NCBI GenBank assembly: GCA_029747585.1 | Contig: JAPEVF010000014.1 | Coordinates: 1 to 64,000, forward strand | From: Pleurotus djamor | Lineage: Eukaryota; Basidiomycota; Agaricomycetes; Agaricales; Pleurotaceae | Reading direction: 5' to 3' | Length of the DNA stretch: 64,000 nucleotides | Shown: positions 35,801-45,202 of the stretch, piece by piece | Layout of the letters: every line of letters starts with the position of its first letter | Position numbering within the stretch: position 1 is the stretch's first letter | Program-made: the position numbers and the translations under genes | Notes under the pieces: model-generated | What the model saw: the letters and a program-made list of their open reading frames with translations, nothing else | Told to the model about the DNA's origin: nothing | The model's database searches: none

Positions 35801-38800
35801 TCGAGGACGCCCTGTTCTCTGAGTTCCTTGACCGTTCCTTGCGTGTCAATACGGCCATCAAGCATGCGGATGAGGTAATGCGTCCCGGGCAAAACAAGTT
35901 CGACATGGTGGGTGACGAGAACCTAAGAAAAGAATAAAGGCTTGGCCTCAAGATAGACAAGATGTGCTTACGACAGTGCGATTCGCTAAAAGCGGTCCGC
36001 GAAGAAGCTTTTCGAATATCACTCTTGCTGTGTGGCTATCCTGGAAGCAAATGAGCAAGCGCTGAGGTCAGAATTTGGTATGTACTTACCACTGCAGAGA
36101 GTGGGTCGTCTAAGAGCACATACTTCGTCCGGGCGTAAACTGCACGAGCCAATGCGACTCTGAGGGAACCATCAGAGGGGGCCGAAATGACATCGGAAGT
36201 AGAACTCACCGAGCCTTCTGGCCACCGGACAAGCTTACACCACTGAGGACAAGTAAGAGCCAGGTAAAATCTTGCATGACGAATCCAAACTCACCGTGCA
36301 CCAATTTCAGTAGCATCACCGTCTTCGAAAACATCCAGATCGGTCTTGAGAGCACAACACTCAATGACGGCATTGTATCGGTCTTCCTCGAAGGGATATC
36401 CGAACAGTATATTATCCCGGATAGATTGATGTCGCAACCATGGCATCTGAGCAGCATACGAAATTCCTTGCATCAAGCCATTTTCATCAACTTTGGATGT
36501 ATTCTTGGACATGATGATTTTCCCTTTGAGTAATGTCATCTCACCGAGAAGAGCCATCTAAAGGGCAGATTAGAACGACTGCAATCTCGCTGACAATGAA
36601 GCCTACCAAAAGCGCGGTTTTGCCACTAGCTGTGGGTCCAGTGACAACCGAAAGCTGGCCTTCAGGGAATTTGACAGAGACGTCTCGCAGCTGGAAGTAA
36701 TGGTCCAGAGGCTCGCCTTCAGGAATGGCGCTTCCACTAGCCGAATCGCCAACGACAGTGTCCGACTCTTCAGCCGGACTTGGGGTACGGGTACCATCAT
36801 CTTTGGCAGCGGCACCTTTATCCTTTGTATCTGTATCCTTCTCTTTCTCCTCAACTTCATTCCATTTGAATGTAGCGTTATCGAGTCCCAACCCGTCGTC
36901 GTCGTCACCTGGGAGGTACGTTTCATTGACGAGGGGTTTCTTGAGGGAAGAGACTTGTTCGGTAACTTCATCTTCATCGAGGTACGTAGCGATGCGTTGG
37001 AGGGCCACCATTGTCTACGGGAGGAGAGAAGATCAGCGCCATCGAACGAAGGAGGATAGTGATTTAGTGCGCACTTGTAAGATCTGGATGATCCAGGTTG
37101 GAATAACATTGAGAGGTTGACGAATCATGTTGAACAAAGCAATTGACTGAGAGCGGTCAGATCAGCGGTGATGAAATGGATAAAGGTCATCAGCTTACTG
37201 TGAAGGCCACGCTGATCGTCAGCTCCTTGCCTTGAGCAACATAGACAAGGAAAGAGATGATAGAAATCAAGATCGGGGAGCAGTTCCAAAGCAGGAAAAA
37301 GAAAACAGTGTTGATGCGAGCTTTGATAACCGGACGATGAGATGAGGAGGTGAGGAAGGCGGGTGACAAAAGGCACCTTTGATCAACCACTTTATTTCTT
37401 GACCACGAGCTTCTAACGCCCTTCCGATCCACCTATCTTCCCAAGCAAAGAACTTGATGAATTTGATCTACGAGCAGATGGTTAGTTGGAGGTGCCAAAG
37501 CCCAAGGGGGGACTGCGTACTGCGCCTATGAGCTCATTGACGACACCCATTCGCTTATCTTTCGCTGCGAGGAAACCTTTCTGTATACGGATGCTACGTT
37601 TGGCGATGAAGCTGTTCAATGGCCAACCGGCAAGGAGCACGATGAAGCCAGCAAAAGCAGACCAGCCAAGGAGTCTACATAGTCGACGATGAAAATCAAT
37701 TCAAATAGACAGAGGGATATCAGGCTCTTACTGATAGAGGAAGATTGAACCGATGATGATTTCAAATGGCGCTGCGTGGAGTGGTCAGTTCATGTTTTTA
37801 ACTTCCCCGTACGTGAATCGAAGTACCTCCATACACAAAGTACATTGCCGACACGGTCATAGACACCTGTGGATATCCGCATCAGCCACTTTGGGCCCAA
37901 AAATAATTGAATGAACCCACTCTGTTCGCGTCACCAGCCATCAGGTTGACGATCTTTCCAACGTCGGCGCCAGCTTTAGGGTCGTCGCTCTTCGCTTTTG
38001 CCTTTGCGTCTAAAGCCTCGTTAATGACGTCTGGAATTTGGGCTGAGTTCAGCATACCAGGTACAACACCAGCCTTCTTGTCTGCGGCCTCTTTGGCTTT
38101 CTCCTTGTCGATGATACCAGAAAAATCCTTCCTTTTCAGTGACTTATCATAGATTGATGCCATCAACTCGGAGCGTATCCGTGTACAAGCACGTCGTCCA
38201 AACCACAAATGCTGCAAATCCACTTGCGACTTCATGAGTGAACAGATGAACGCCAAAAACGCGTAGATGAACGCGTTTGCGCGAAGCTCGGGGGTCGGGT
38301 TGTCATTATCAATGATATCCAGAATGCGCCTGTCCGCTGATTAATAAGAAATCGAAATGACTCATCATAAACACTGACTTCATGAAAAACGGGGCGGCAT
38401 AATTGAGGACTGCGCTGACGATGGTCAGCATGAAATCAGTGATGAGGTCTAGCGAATTGGCGTGGAATAGCTTTCGGAGCAGAGTTGAACCGCTACACAC
38501 CAACGGGTCAGCGTAGGCTCATCACAAAGATGGGGAAAAGGTGGACATACCGTGTGGAACTGAATTTGATGAACACAGGACGCGAGCGCAAAGTTGGGCT
38601 GAGGTCCCACACATCGTTCTCGTTGAGCGTTTCGTAGCGGCCCTAATCGTCATTCAATGGTTGGAGGTCATGATCGAGATCAAGAACGCTCACACGCTGA
38701 ACCAAAGGAAATATCCAATAGAACGATATCCATCCCCAGAGCGACGAGTAATCTTCATAGCTGACTGTGACCCCGATATCCTCCTTCTTCACAAGCTTGC

Positions 38801-39452
38801 TGGGTACCCCCAAAGGCATGCTACACACCAGCACGAGCAGCAACGTAACCGAAGCAAGGTTCGCACCCATCGCAACGGAGACCCATGGCGGAAGTGGGGG
38901 CTCTCCGAGTACTCGTCGGTCGTACACGGCCCCCACGCAAGTGAGCACCGCGCCCATAAATTGGATCACATATAAGACGAAGAGGTCCATGGGAGCGGTT
39001 GGTGTTGGGTGGGACACCGGGCGTACGGTCGCGTAGAGCCATGATATCGCGAGCAAGAGAGCAGAGACACCGTGCCATGGTTGTTGCCAGTCATCGATGA
39101 GACGATACGAACCATGACCGATCCAATACAACGCCTGCAAGAGCGCAATGAACACCAAAATGACTGTGCGCCAGAGCGGAACATTGCCCCCACCCCCCTC
39201 CTCATCCCCTTCCCCATCCAAGCCTTTTACATTGTTCGCATTCTCACCAATGAGCGCTTCGGCTTCATTCACTGTCAAGAACGTTTTGAATGGCCTGGTT
39301 ATGATTGATAAGGCCTTCCGGAGCAACCGAGGTTTTGGTAGAGACGTGACTAGGAGTAGGCCAACGAATGAAGCCGGGGCTACCGAGCTCCACGACGCTC
39401 GAACGCACGGATCCAGGAAATCCAAAGGCCCCGCATCGTCGCAGAGCCGCAT
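32873..39452 (-). CDS. ABCC/MRP-type ABC transporter, second copy
   Basis: A full-size ABCC exporter, paralogous to the one at 9942-16372 over its whole length, same strand. Start [20 protein letters not shown]. The N-terminal hydrophobic region contains [20 protein letters not shown] and [20 protein letters not shown], nearly the same phrase as in copy 1. NBD1: Walker [12 protein letters not shown] (intron right after), LSGGQKAR near 36.23 kb, Walker [15 protein letters not shown]2: Walker A GRTG(intron)[13 protein letters not shown] near 33.93-34.01 kb, signature FSQGQRQL, Walker [15 protein letters not shown]-loop AHRLRT. The linker after NBD1 is long and charged. The C-terminus is [20 protein letters not shown] with TAG at 32873-32875. 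Intron positions interrupt the same motifs as in copy 1. It is convergent with the RTA1-like gene, with 336 bp between stops. Confidence 0.9.
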
Positions 39453-40851
39453 TGTGGGTTATCGAGGTGAGGGTTGGTCAGGAAGTCGAATCGCGCCGGG
39501 TGTGGGACTTTGGAATATAGGCTCCTGAAATACTCAGGGTCAATCAATGGCAGATGCGATCTCCCACTTTGCCTCACCAGCTGCACATGGACGACCATTC
39601 TAAATTTACCTCGATGACTCACAACCTGGTATTCAATATGTATGGGAGACGTGAGACATGTAGCGGCTATCAACATGATTTCAAAGAAAAACCATGAGGC
39701 ACCGAGAGACAGTTTGATGATGGACATTGAATGGCGCGTCCAAAGGCTCCAAGTCAAGGTCCAGTGGGAAAGGTGTCCGTTACATGGGGAAGAAAGCTGA
39801 TAGCAGATCATGGGGGCCCTGAGCCTATGCGAGCTCGTCATGGCTCAACAGGATCTGAAGTGGCGGGGGGAGAAGAGCAAAAGTCTTGGGATGGTCAGCA
39901 TGCTTCGAAACACAAATTGCAGACGACAAAACGAGGCTCACCGAAGCGTCATATCACTGTGTGGTGGGTCAAGCTTCAAGCTTCAAGCTTCAAGCTAGCT
40001 TCAAGGATCACTGGAAATGTGGTGAGTGCGCGAAAATTTCACGTTGACAGCTCTATACTCAACACAACGCCTGCATAAATGCCGGCTCGAGTCTTGACTC
40101 TTCAGGTACTTCTTTCATCTGTATATATCTGACAATAGTCCTTTCTTCATTGAAGATCTCATTCCTCGTTGTGTGGATCAGTGTTGGAGAAGCAGCAGGG
40201 AAAGCGGAGGCATGGTGGAGAAGAAAACGATGGAGGTGAGAAGTAAGACGGAGGGATGGTCTGTGCGCATTACTTCCTAATCTGATAAGATAACCGAGTT
40301 TCAGGCACCCATTACCCGACCTCGGGGAGCACGAACCAGCTCCCGATCCCCTCGGACAACTTCCACCTCCGTTTATTTACTTCCTGGTTCTTGCAGACGA
40401 AAAAATCGTGTCGCCTCTATACTGTTGGCTTGTTTCATCTAAACATCAGACTGCGTCTATAGATGGGGCCTCAATGAAGGTCTTCATGTTTGGTGGTCAC
40501 CTCCGCAAACCACCGTAAACGGTTATAGGTTCCCCCAGGATTTCTCGGTGAGGCCTGTGTTCAAAGGTTTCTTTGATTAAGCCTAATCGCCTCAAACCCT
40601 TTCAGTGGACGAAACCACCCTCTGCGCTCCTTAGAACACAGGACAACAGTTGGGGAGCTATCTTTTGGGTCCGTTTCGGCCCAAGTCAACGATGAGCCTA
40701 CTTTGGCTTGGCTGCTACAGAATACAATTACACAGCCCTCGCAGGATCGACGGAGCTTTGATTCCATGCAGCTGTCTCACTGCTTTCATCTGCCCCACCA
40801 TCATCTGTTACCTCCACTATCGTCCGCTGGGCGTTTTGCCCCCTCCACGCA
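39453..40851. other. Divergent intergenic region
   Basis: About 1.4 kb between the second ABCC gene (minus) and the repeat-rich protein gene (plus). No gene is supported. The last 100 bp before 40852 are CT-rich, as in leaders elsewhere in this window. A heptamer repeat lies at 39969-39996. Confidence 0.45.
39969..39996. repeat. Heptamer tandem repeat
   Basis: The unit AAGCTTC is repeated about four times; each unit contains a HindIII-type palindrome AAGCTT. Confidence 0.85.
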
Positions 40852-43422
40852 ATGAAGCTCTCCATACCCTTCAGCGTTTTGTGTGTTTTGTTCAGCACCA
40901 TCACTTTTGCGATTCGTTTGGTGCCTGTACCTGAGATCGATGCTCGTGTGAGTGCTCACTATTTTTACCGAAACATTCGCACCTCGATTCATGGTCGCCA
41001 AAAGTCGCCTTCTCTACAGGAACGTGCTCCCCAAGCTACTGCAGGAGCGATGAAGGGGGTGACGGGTACTGTCAACCAGCTTCTAACGCCAGAGAAACCT
41101 AACACTGGTGGTACCGTTGGCGGGATAATCAAGGGTGTCTCGAATACCTTGGGTCAACCTTCGACCGAGAAGCCTACTGCTGGTGGTACTGTCGGCGGCA
41201 TAATCAAGGGCGTATCAAATACATTGGCTCAGCCTTCCACGCCCCAACAGAAAGCTTCTGCATCCTCTGGTGCGACGACGCCTTCGATGAACAAAGCAGG
41301 TACCGGTCTAGCATCGAGTCAGAAGATGGGTGATACGGGAGCCAAACCGGTGATGGACAAACCGGTCAACCCTGCTTCTCAAGGTGGTATCAGTGATGCA
41401 GTGCGGGTCGCATCGAGTACCAAAGAGGGATCGGGTGGCTCTGGTCCTGTTCAAGTCGCCTCGAGCAACAAACCTGCTGGTATGACTGCGAAGCCTACGA
41501 TGGATAAGCCTGTTTCTCCTGGCGTCTCATCTGGTACTAAGGAAGGGTCGTCGTCTTCTGGGCCCGTACAAGTAGCTTCGAGCGACAAAGTCGGTAACCC
41601 AGGTGGTATGGTTTCGAAACCCACTTCCGACAGACCCATTTCACCCGGTCTCACTTCATCGGTGAAGGGTGGCAGCGACGGTGCTTCAGCGAAGCCCGCC
41701 ATGGACAAGCCTATCGTCCCTAGCTCATCGTCATCTAAAGCTGGTCCCAACAGTCCCGTTACGGTTGCTTCAAGCGACAAGACTACCGTAGGAGGAAAAC
41801 CAACTGCCGATAAGCCTGTGGCGCCTATATCACCATCAACTAAAGAGGGGTTCTCGGGTGGTCCTGTTCAGGTTGCGTCTAGCAGCAAGAATACTGGTGG
41901 CAAGCCGACCGCCGATAAACCGGTGGCACCCATCTCTTCACCGACGAAGGAAGGATCCCTCGGTGGTCCTGTTCAGGTCGCATCAAGCAACAAAGCTGTC
42001 GTTTCAGGAAAACCAACGATGGATAAGCCTGTTTCTCCAAACACGTCGTCGTTCAAATCAGGTCAAACGGGGCTCACTCAAGTTGCGACTGAAGGCAAGA
42101 GTGTCAACGCTGCGAATTCGAAGTCGCCTTCCGATAAGCCTGTTGCATTTGGTCCTTCGACGAAAGACGTTCGCCCAGCCGCACCTGTTCGCCTTTCCTC
42201 AGAGGGAAAAAGCGGCGAGGACAGCAGTACTGGTCTCAACAAAGGTTTAGGCGCTAAGCCGACTGTGAAGCTTGGGTCAGACGGATATCCCATGACAGCC
42301 AAGACGAAAACCGAAACCCCCCCGTCGTTCAATGATGCCTACAAGGAGGCACTCGAAGCATCGAAGAAGAAGGAGAAAGAGAACAGTGTTTCTTCGAAGG
42401 CGAAGGAACTCGAGGAAGCTGGGAAAGCGAAACAGAAGGAGAACAGTCTCTCAGAGAAGGCAAAGCAATTGGAAGAAGCCGGGAAAGCCAAGCAAAAGGA
42501 GAACAGTGTATCAGAGAAGGCTAAGGAGTTGGCCAACGCCGGTAAACCAAAGACTTTCTCCCAACAGGCGAAAGAGGCTTTGGAAGCCTCGAAGGGTAAA
42601 TCGGAGTCAAACCCAGCTGCCAAAGGTTCGGGCTCATCCTCGCCGTCTGATTCTCCATCCTCCTCTTCCTCTTCACCTTCTACTCCCAACAAAGATTCGC
42701 CGAATGTCAAGAACCTTGCTTCCAGTCACCCGTCTTCTTCTGGCTCAGGTTCCAGCTCTAGCGACCCGGTAACGAAGTCTAAACCTGGCACGGTCGCTCC
42801 TGCTCAGAAAGAGAAGGCCGGCTCGAAGACAACGATTACAGACAATGTTTCTGGTCCAGCTGATCCCGCCTCAAACGCGAAGGCTTCCGCACCAGATCGT
42901 GACCCAAGCTCCAAGAACAAGGCCGATGCTGCCGATTATGAACCAGCGAAAGGACCGACTTCAAAAACCAAGTCTGAAAGCAATCCAGCGGTCAAAGAGT
43001 CATCAGCTAAAGGGAACTCAGCAACGGCAGGTGGTCAAGCGGGGAATGATCCGTCAACGAAGGAAAAGACACCCATCGATCCTGCGTCAAAAGGGAAAAC
43101 ACCCCCAGCTGTTGCCTGCGTCCCCGGCGACTCTGCGACGGTTGGTCGTGTACTCGCTGCAGACGGTAGTCGTTCTGGGATCGGTGCTGACTCGTCAGCA
43201 TCGCTACTCCTCAACAAGTATGCTCCTGTTATCATTGGGCTGCTCGCGGGCAATCTGGCTCTGATGTTAGCGATGAGTGGACTCGGCGTTTATGTGTTCG
43301 TCTCAAGGGGTGGTAAAGCCCGCAAAGGACCTACCTCACGCATGACGACGAACTACCATGCCGTGAAGATGGACGATTCTAAAGACAGTCAATACGTTTA
43401 TGCCGCCCGATACGATGCTTAG
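40852..43422 (+). CDS. Repeat-rich Ser/Thr/Lys/Pro surface protein with signal peptide and C-terminal TM
   Basis: A single uninterrupted exon of 856 codons, unusual here where most genes have many introns. Residues 1-20 are a signal peptide (MKLSIPFSVLCVLFSTITFA). Residues about 65-135 hold two near-identical units of GGTVGGIIKGVSNTL plus a diverged one. Residues about 150-430 hold around ten copies of a 25-residue module built on GPVQVASSNK and KPTMDKPVSP. Residues about 500-590 hold three copies of a charged helical module (KAKELEEAGKAKQKENS). Then comes a Ser/Pro-rich low-complexity part. One TM (IIGLLAGNLALMLAMSGLGV) is followed by a 40-residue cytosolic tail ending YVYAARYDA. The layout is that of a type I membrane or cell-wall mucin-like protein, heavily O-glycosylated. 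No domain is recognised; the repeats suggest length variation between strains. Confidence 0.8.
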   Translation: MKLSIPFSVLCVLFSTITFAIRLVPVPEIDARVSAHYFYRNIRTSIHGRQKSPSLQERAPQATAGAMKGVTGTVNQLLTPEKPNTGGTVGGIIKGVSNTLGQPSTEKPTAGGTVGGIIKGVSNTLAQPSTPQQKASASSGATTPSMNKAGTGLASSQKMGDTGAKPVMDKPVNPASQGGISDAVRVASSTKEGSGGSGPVQVASSNKPAGMTAKPTMDKPVSPGVSSGTKEGSSSSGPVQVASSDKVGNPGGMVSKPTSDRPISPGLTSSVKGGSDGASAKPAMDKPIVPSSSSSKAGPNSPVTVASSDKTTVGGKPTADKPVAPISPSTKEGFSGGPVQVASSSKNTGGKPTADKPVAPISSPTKEGSLGGPVQVASSNKAVVSGKPTMDKPVSPNTSSFKSGQTGLTQVATEGKSVNAANSKSPSDKPVAFGPSTKDVRPAAPVRLSSEGKSGEDSSTGLNKGLGAKPTVKLGSDGYPMTAKTKTETPPSFNDAYKEALEASKKKEKENSVSSKAKELEEAGKAKQKENSLSEKAKQLEEAGKAKQKENSVSEKAKELANAGKPKTFSQQAKEALEASKGKSESNPAAKGSGSSSPSDSPSSSSSSPSTPNKDSPNVKNLASSHPSSSGSGSSSSDPVTKSKPGTVAPAQKEKAGSKTTITDNVSGPADPASNAKASAPDRDPSSKNKADAADYEPAKGPTSKTKSESNPAVKESSAKGNSATAGGQAGNDPSTKEKTPIDPASKGKTPPAVACVPGDSATVGRVLAADGSRSGIGADSSASLLLNKYAPVIIGLLAGNLALMLAMSGLGVYVFVSRGGKARKGPTSRMTTNYHAVKMDDSKDSQYVYAARYDA

Positions 43423-43925
43423 TGTCTGGACTTTGTGGACTTTATGATATCATACATGGACCTTTGACGAACTTTCTCCCTAATTACTCCTACTCACCCC
43501 CTAAATTGTATATTGTTGAACGGACTGAACACGGAAGCGCTGGCTGATGTCGATGATTTTTGAACCGAACCACGGTGCTTCCTACAGTAAGCAGAGTCCC
43601 TTTTACCCTAAACTATGGGGTATCGAGGGCTGATGTGAGTGGTGCACTTTGCCTCCGGCCTGGTTACACATGTCTCGAACTTGACCCAGCGTTTGTACTA
43701 AGCTCGTTCCGTGGCTTTCACGATGGGAGCAGCGCTGAAGCTAATCCTCCTCGCATTCCGGTCACCTGTCTTTCACCGCGACGTCAAGTTGATTTCAGAC
43801 TCTTATTTTACCGCCTCCGATGTCAAATACTACTCTAGAACATTGTGTGATGGCGGCTCTTAACCTCCAAGCTTGACCACACCCTCTTCAATGATCCTGT
43901 ACACCTCCCTTCGCGCCCAACCCTG
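43423..43925. other. 3' region of the repeat-rich protein gene
   Basis: No gene is supported; it holds the 3' end of the gene ending at 43422 and the leader of the F-box relic. Confidence 0.4.
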
Positions 43926-44095
43926 ATGGACCGCTTTCCCGAAGAATTGCTTCGGCAGATTGCTTCGAACTTGCTCTCCTGAGTCGCCGACCTGATCTCT
44001 TTTGGATCCTAGAACCCATTCTCAAAGACTGCCACGACGTACTATCTCTTCGTACGATATCTATCGTCTTCTCGCCAGTTACTTGCAGTTTTATA
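43926..44095 (+). pseudogene. F-box gene remnant
   Basis: ATG at 43926 opens MDRFPEELLRQIASNLLS, the conserved first half of a fungal F-box, followed by TGA at 43980-43982. In the same frame the next residues VADLISFGS continue the F-box pattern before another stop. A CT-rich leader precedes the ATG. Nothing F-box-like continues past about 44095. I read this as the decayed 5' end of one of the many F-box genes of Agaricomycetes; a sequencing error would not explain two stops and the missing body. Confidence 0.55.
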
Positions 44096-44236
44096 GAGAG
44101 TTTTTTCGTTTATCAAACAGACATCCCATTGGGAAACGCCCGAAGGAGGCGTGGTCCTAGTATCCGAAGACTCAGTAAACAAGTTCATGTACTACTTATA
44201 TTTCTGTTCAATCATCCTATTTATGCTATTCAAATT

Positions 44237-45202
44237 TCACTCGCTATCAAATACCAAAGCCCTAACTTCAATGGATTGCCTTGGAGGAGCCGAAGCAGGG
44301 CTAGATTTGTCGTGGAAAGCTGAATGTGGCGTCAACCTTGCCTTGGTCTCGTCCGAGTCGAAACACTTGATGAGTGTCACTTCATCGGGCGTTTGGTTTG
44401 ACAAGTAGTACCAACGGTGTTCGGGATTATACTTCACGCTGAAAGTATATCCCTCACGGTCTGGGTAAACGTGGCGGGTAGAAACGAGGTCGTTGTCTTC
44501 TTTGAGAGAGTAGAAGTCTGCTACGCCAAGGGGGTGATGAGCGACAGGGTTTTCGATGGGTCGCCAGACATTGATGATTCGGACGCGAGACTTCAGGAGT
44601 CGCTCTGCCTCGTCCTTGAGATGATAGTGCACACGATTAACACTCGCGACGTAGGTTTGGTCGATGTGTACGCGTTGCTACTCGTGCGTTTGAATTAACG
44701 TTTACAAGAGTAACGAAGGTACTCACTACAGGACCTCGGATATCAGGCCTAAGCTCGGTAGTGTTAGGGTCGTAGTTCCGTCTAATAGAGATCATATGTA
44801 AGTCACTCCCATGGTTCTACGGTGATGGGCGAAGTGAATGATGACTTACCGAATGGTATGGTCGAAGATGAACACCCTCTTCGCCCCTGTCTCCTTTTTC
44901 AAAAGCTCCTCGACCTCCTTATAATAGCGGCTCTTGATGGCTTCCTCGTCCACAAACTCCTTCTCTTCGCTGACATGCTTCACAAACTGGAAGCCCGTCT
45001 TGTCCAAAGAAACGGTGTCTTCCTTCCCACGAATGTCGCGAACAACGACGTCGTGGGTCTCAGTTTGAATGTTGGTTTTCGGCACGCCCTCGAGAACCGC
45101 GTATACGATGTTGAACGGAACCTCGTTGTCGTCGGTCTTTGGACCAAGGTAATGGAGGGTGGTAGGAACGTCGCGTGGTGAGAGTACTGCCGCGGTAGCC
45201 AT
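44237..45202 (-). CDS. AsaB/CmcJ-like oxidoreductase family protein
   Basis: It belongs to the fungal family that includes AsaB, CmcJ and GA4-desaturase-like proteins, found in secondary metabolism and often called hydroxylase/desaturase. Start MATAAVLSPRDVPTTLHYLG. The first exon runs to RVFIFDHTIR near 44.85 kb. A small exon encodes RNYDPNTTELRPDIRGPV. The last exon encodes VHIDQTYVASVNRVHYHL, VRIINVWRPIENPVAHHPLG, ADFYSLKEDNDLV, YTFSVKYNPEHRWYYLSNQT and EVTLIKCFDSD. The phrases DHTIRRN, VHIDQTY, INVWRPI and HRWYYLSNQ are family hallmarks; the HID and H(R)W positions are candidate metal ligands. Length about 300 residues is usual. Substrate unknown; no synthase lies beside it. Confidence 0.82.

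Noticed and set aside
39380..39841. 153-codon minus-strand open frame at the 5' end of the second ABCC gene
   Set aside because: It overlaps the true ABCC start in another frame and has no family features.
27808..45202. Secondary-metabolite gene cluster (FMO, RTA1, ABCC, AsaB-like)
   Set aside because: No PKS, NRPS, terpene synthase or other core enzyme is present; the tailoring-type genes are spaced by unrelated genes.
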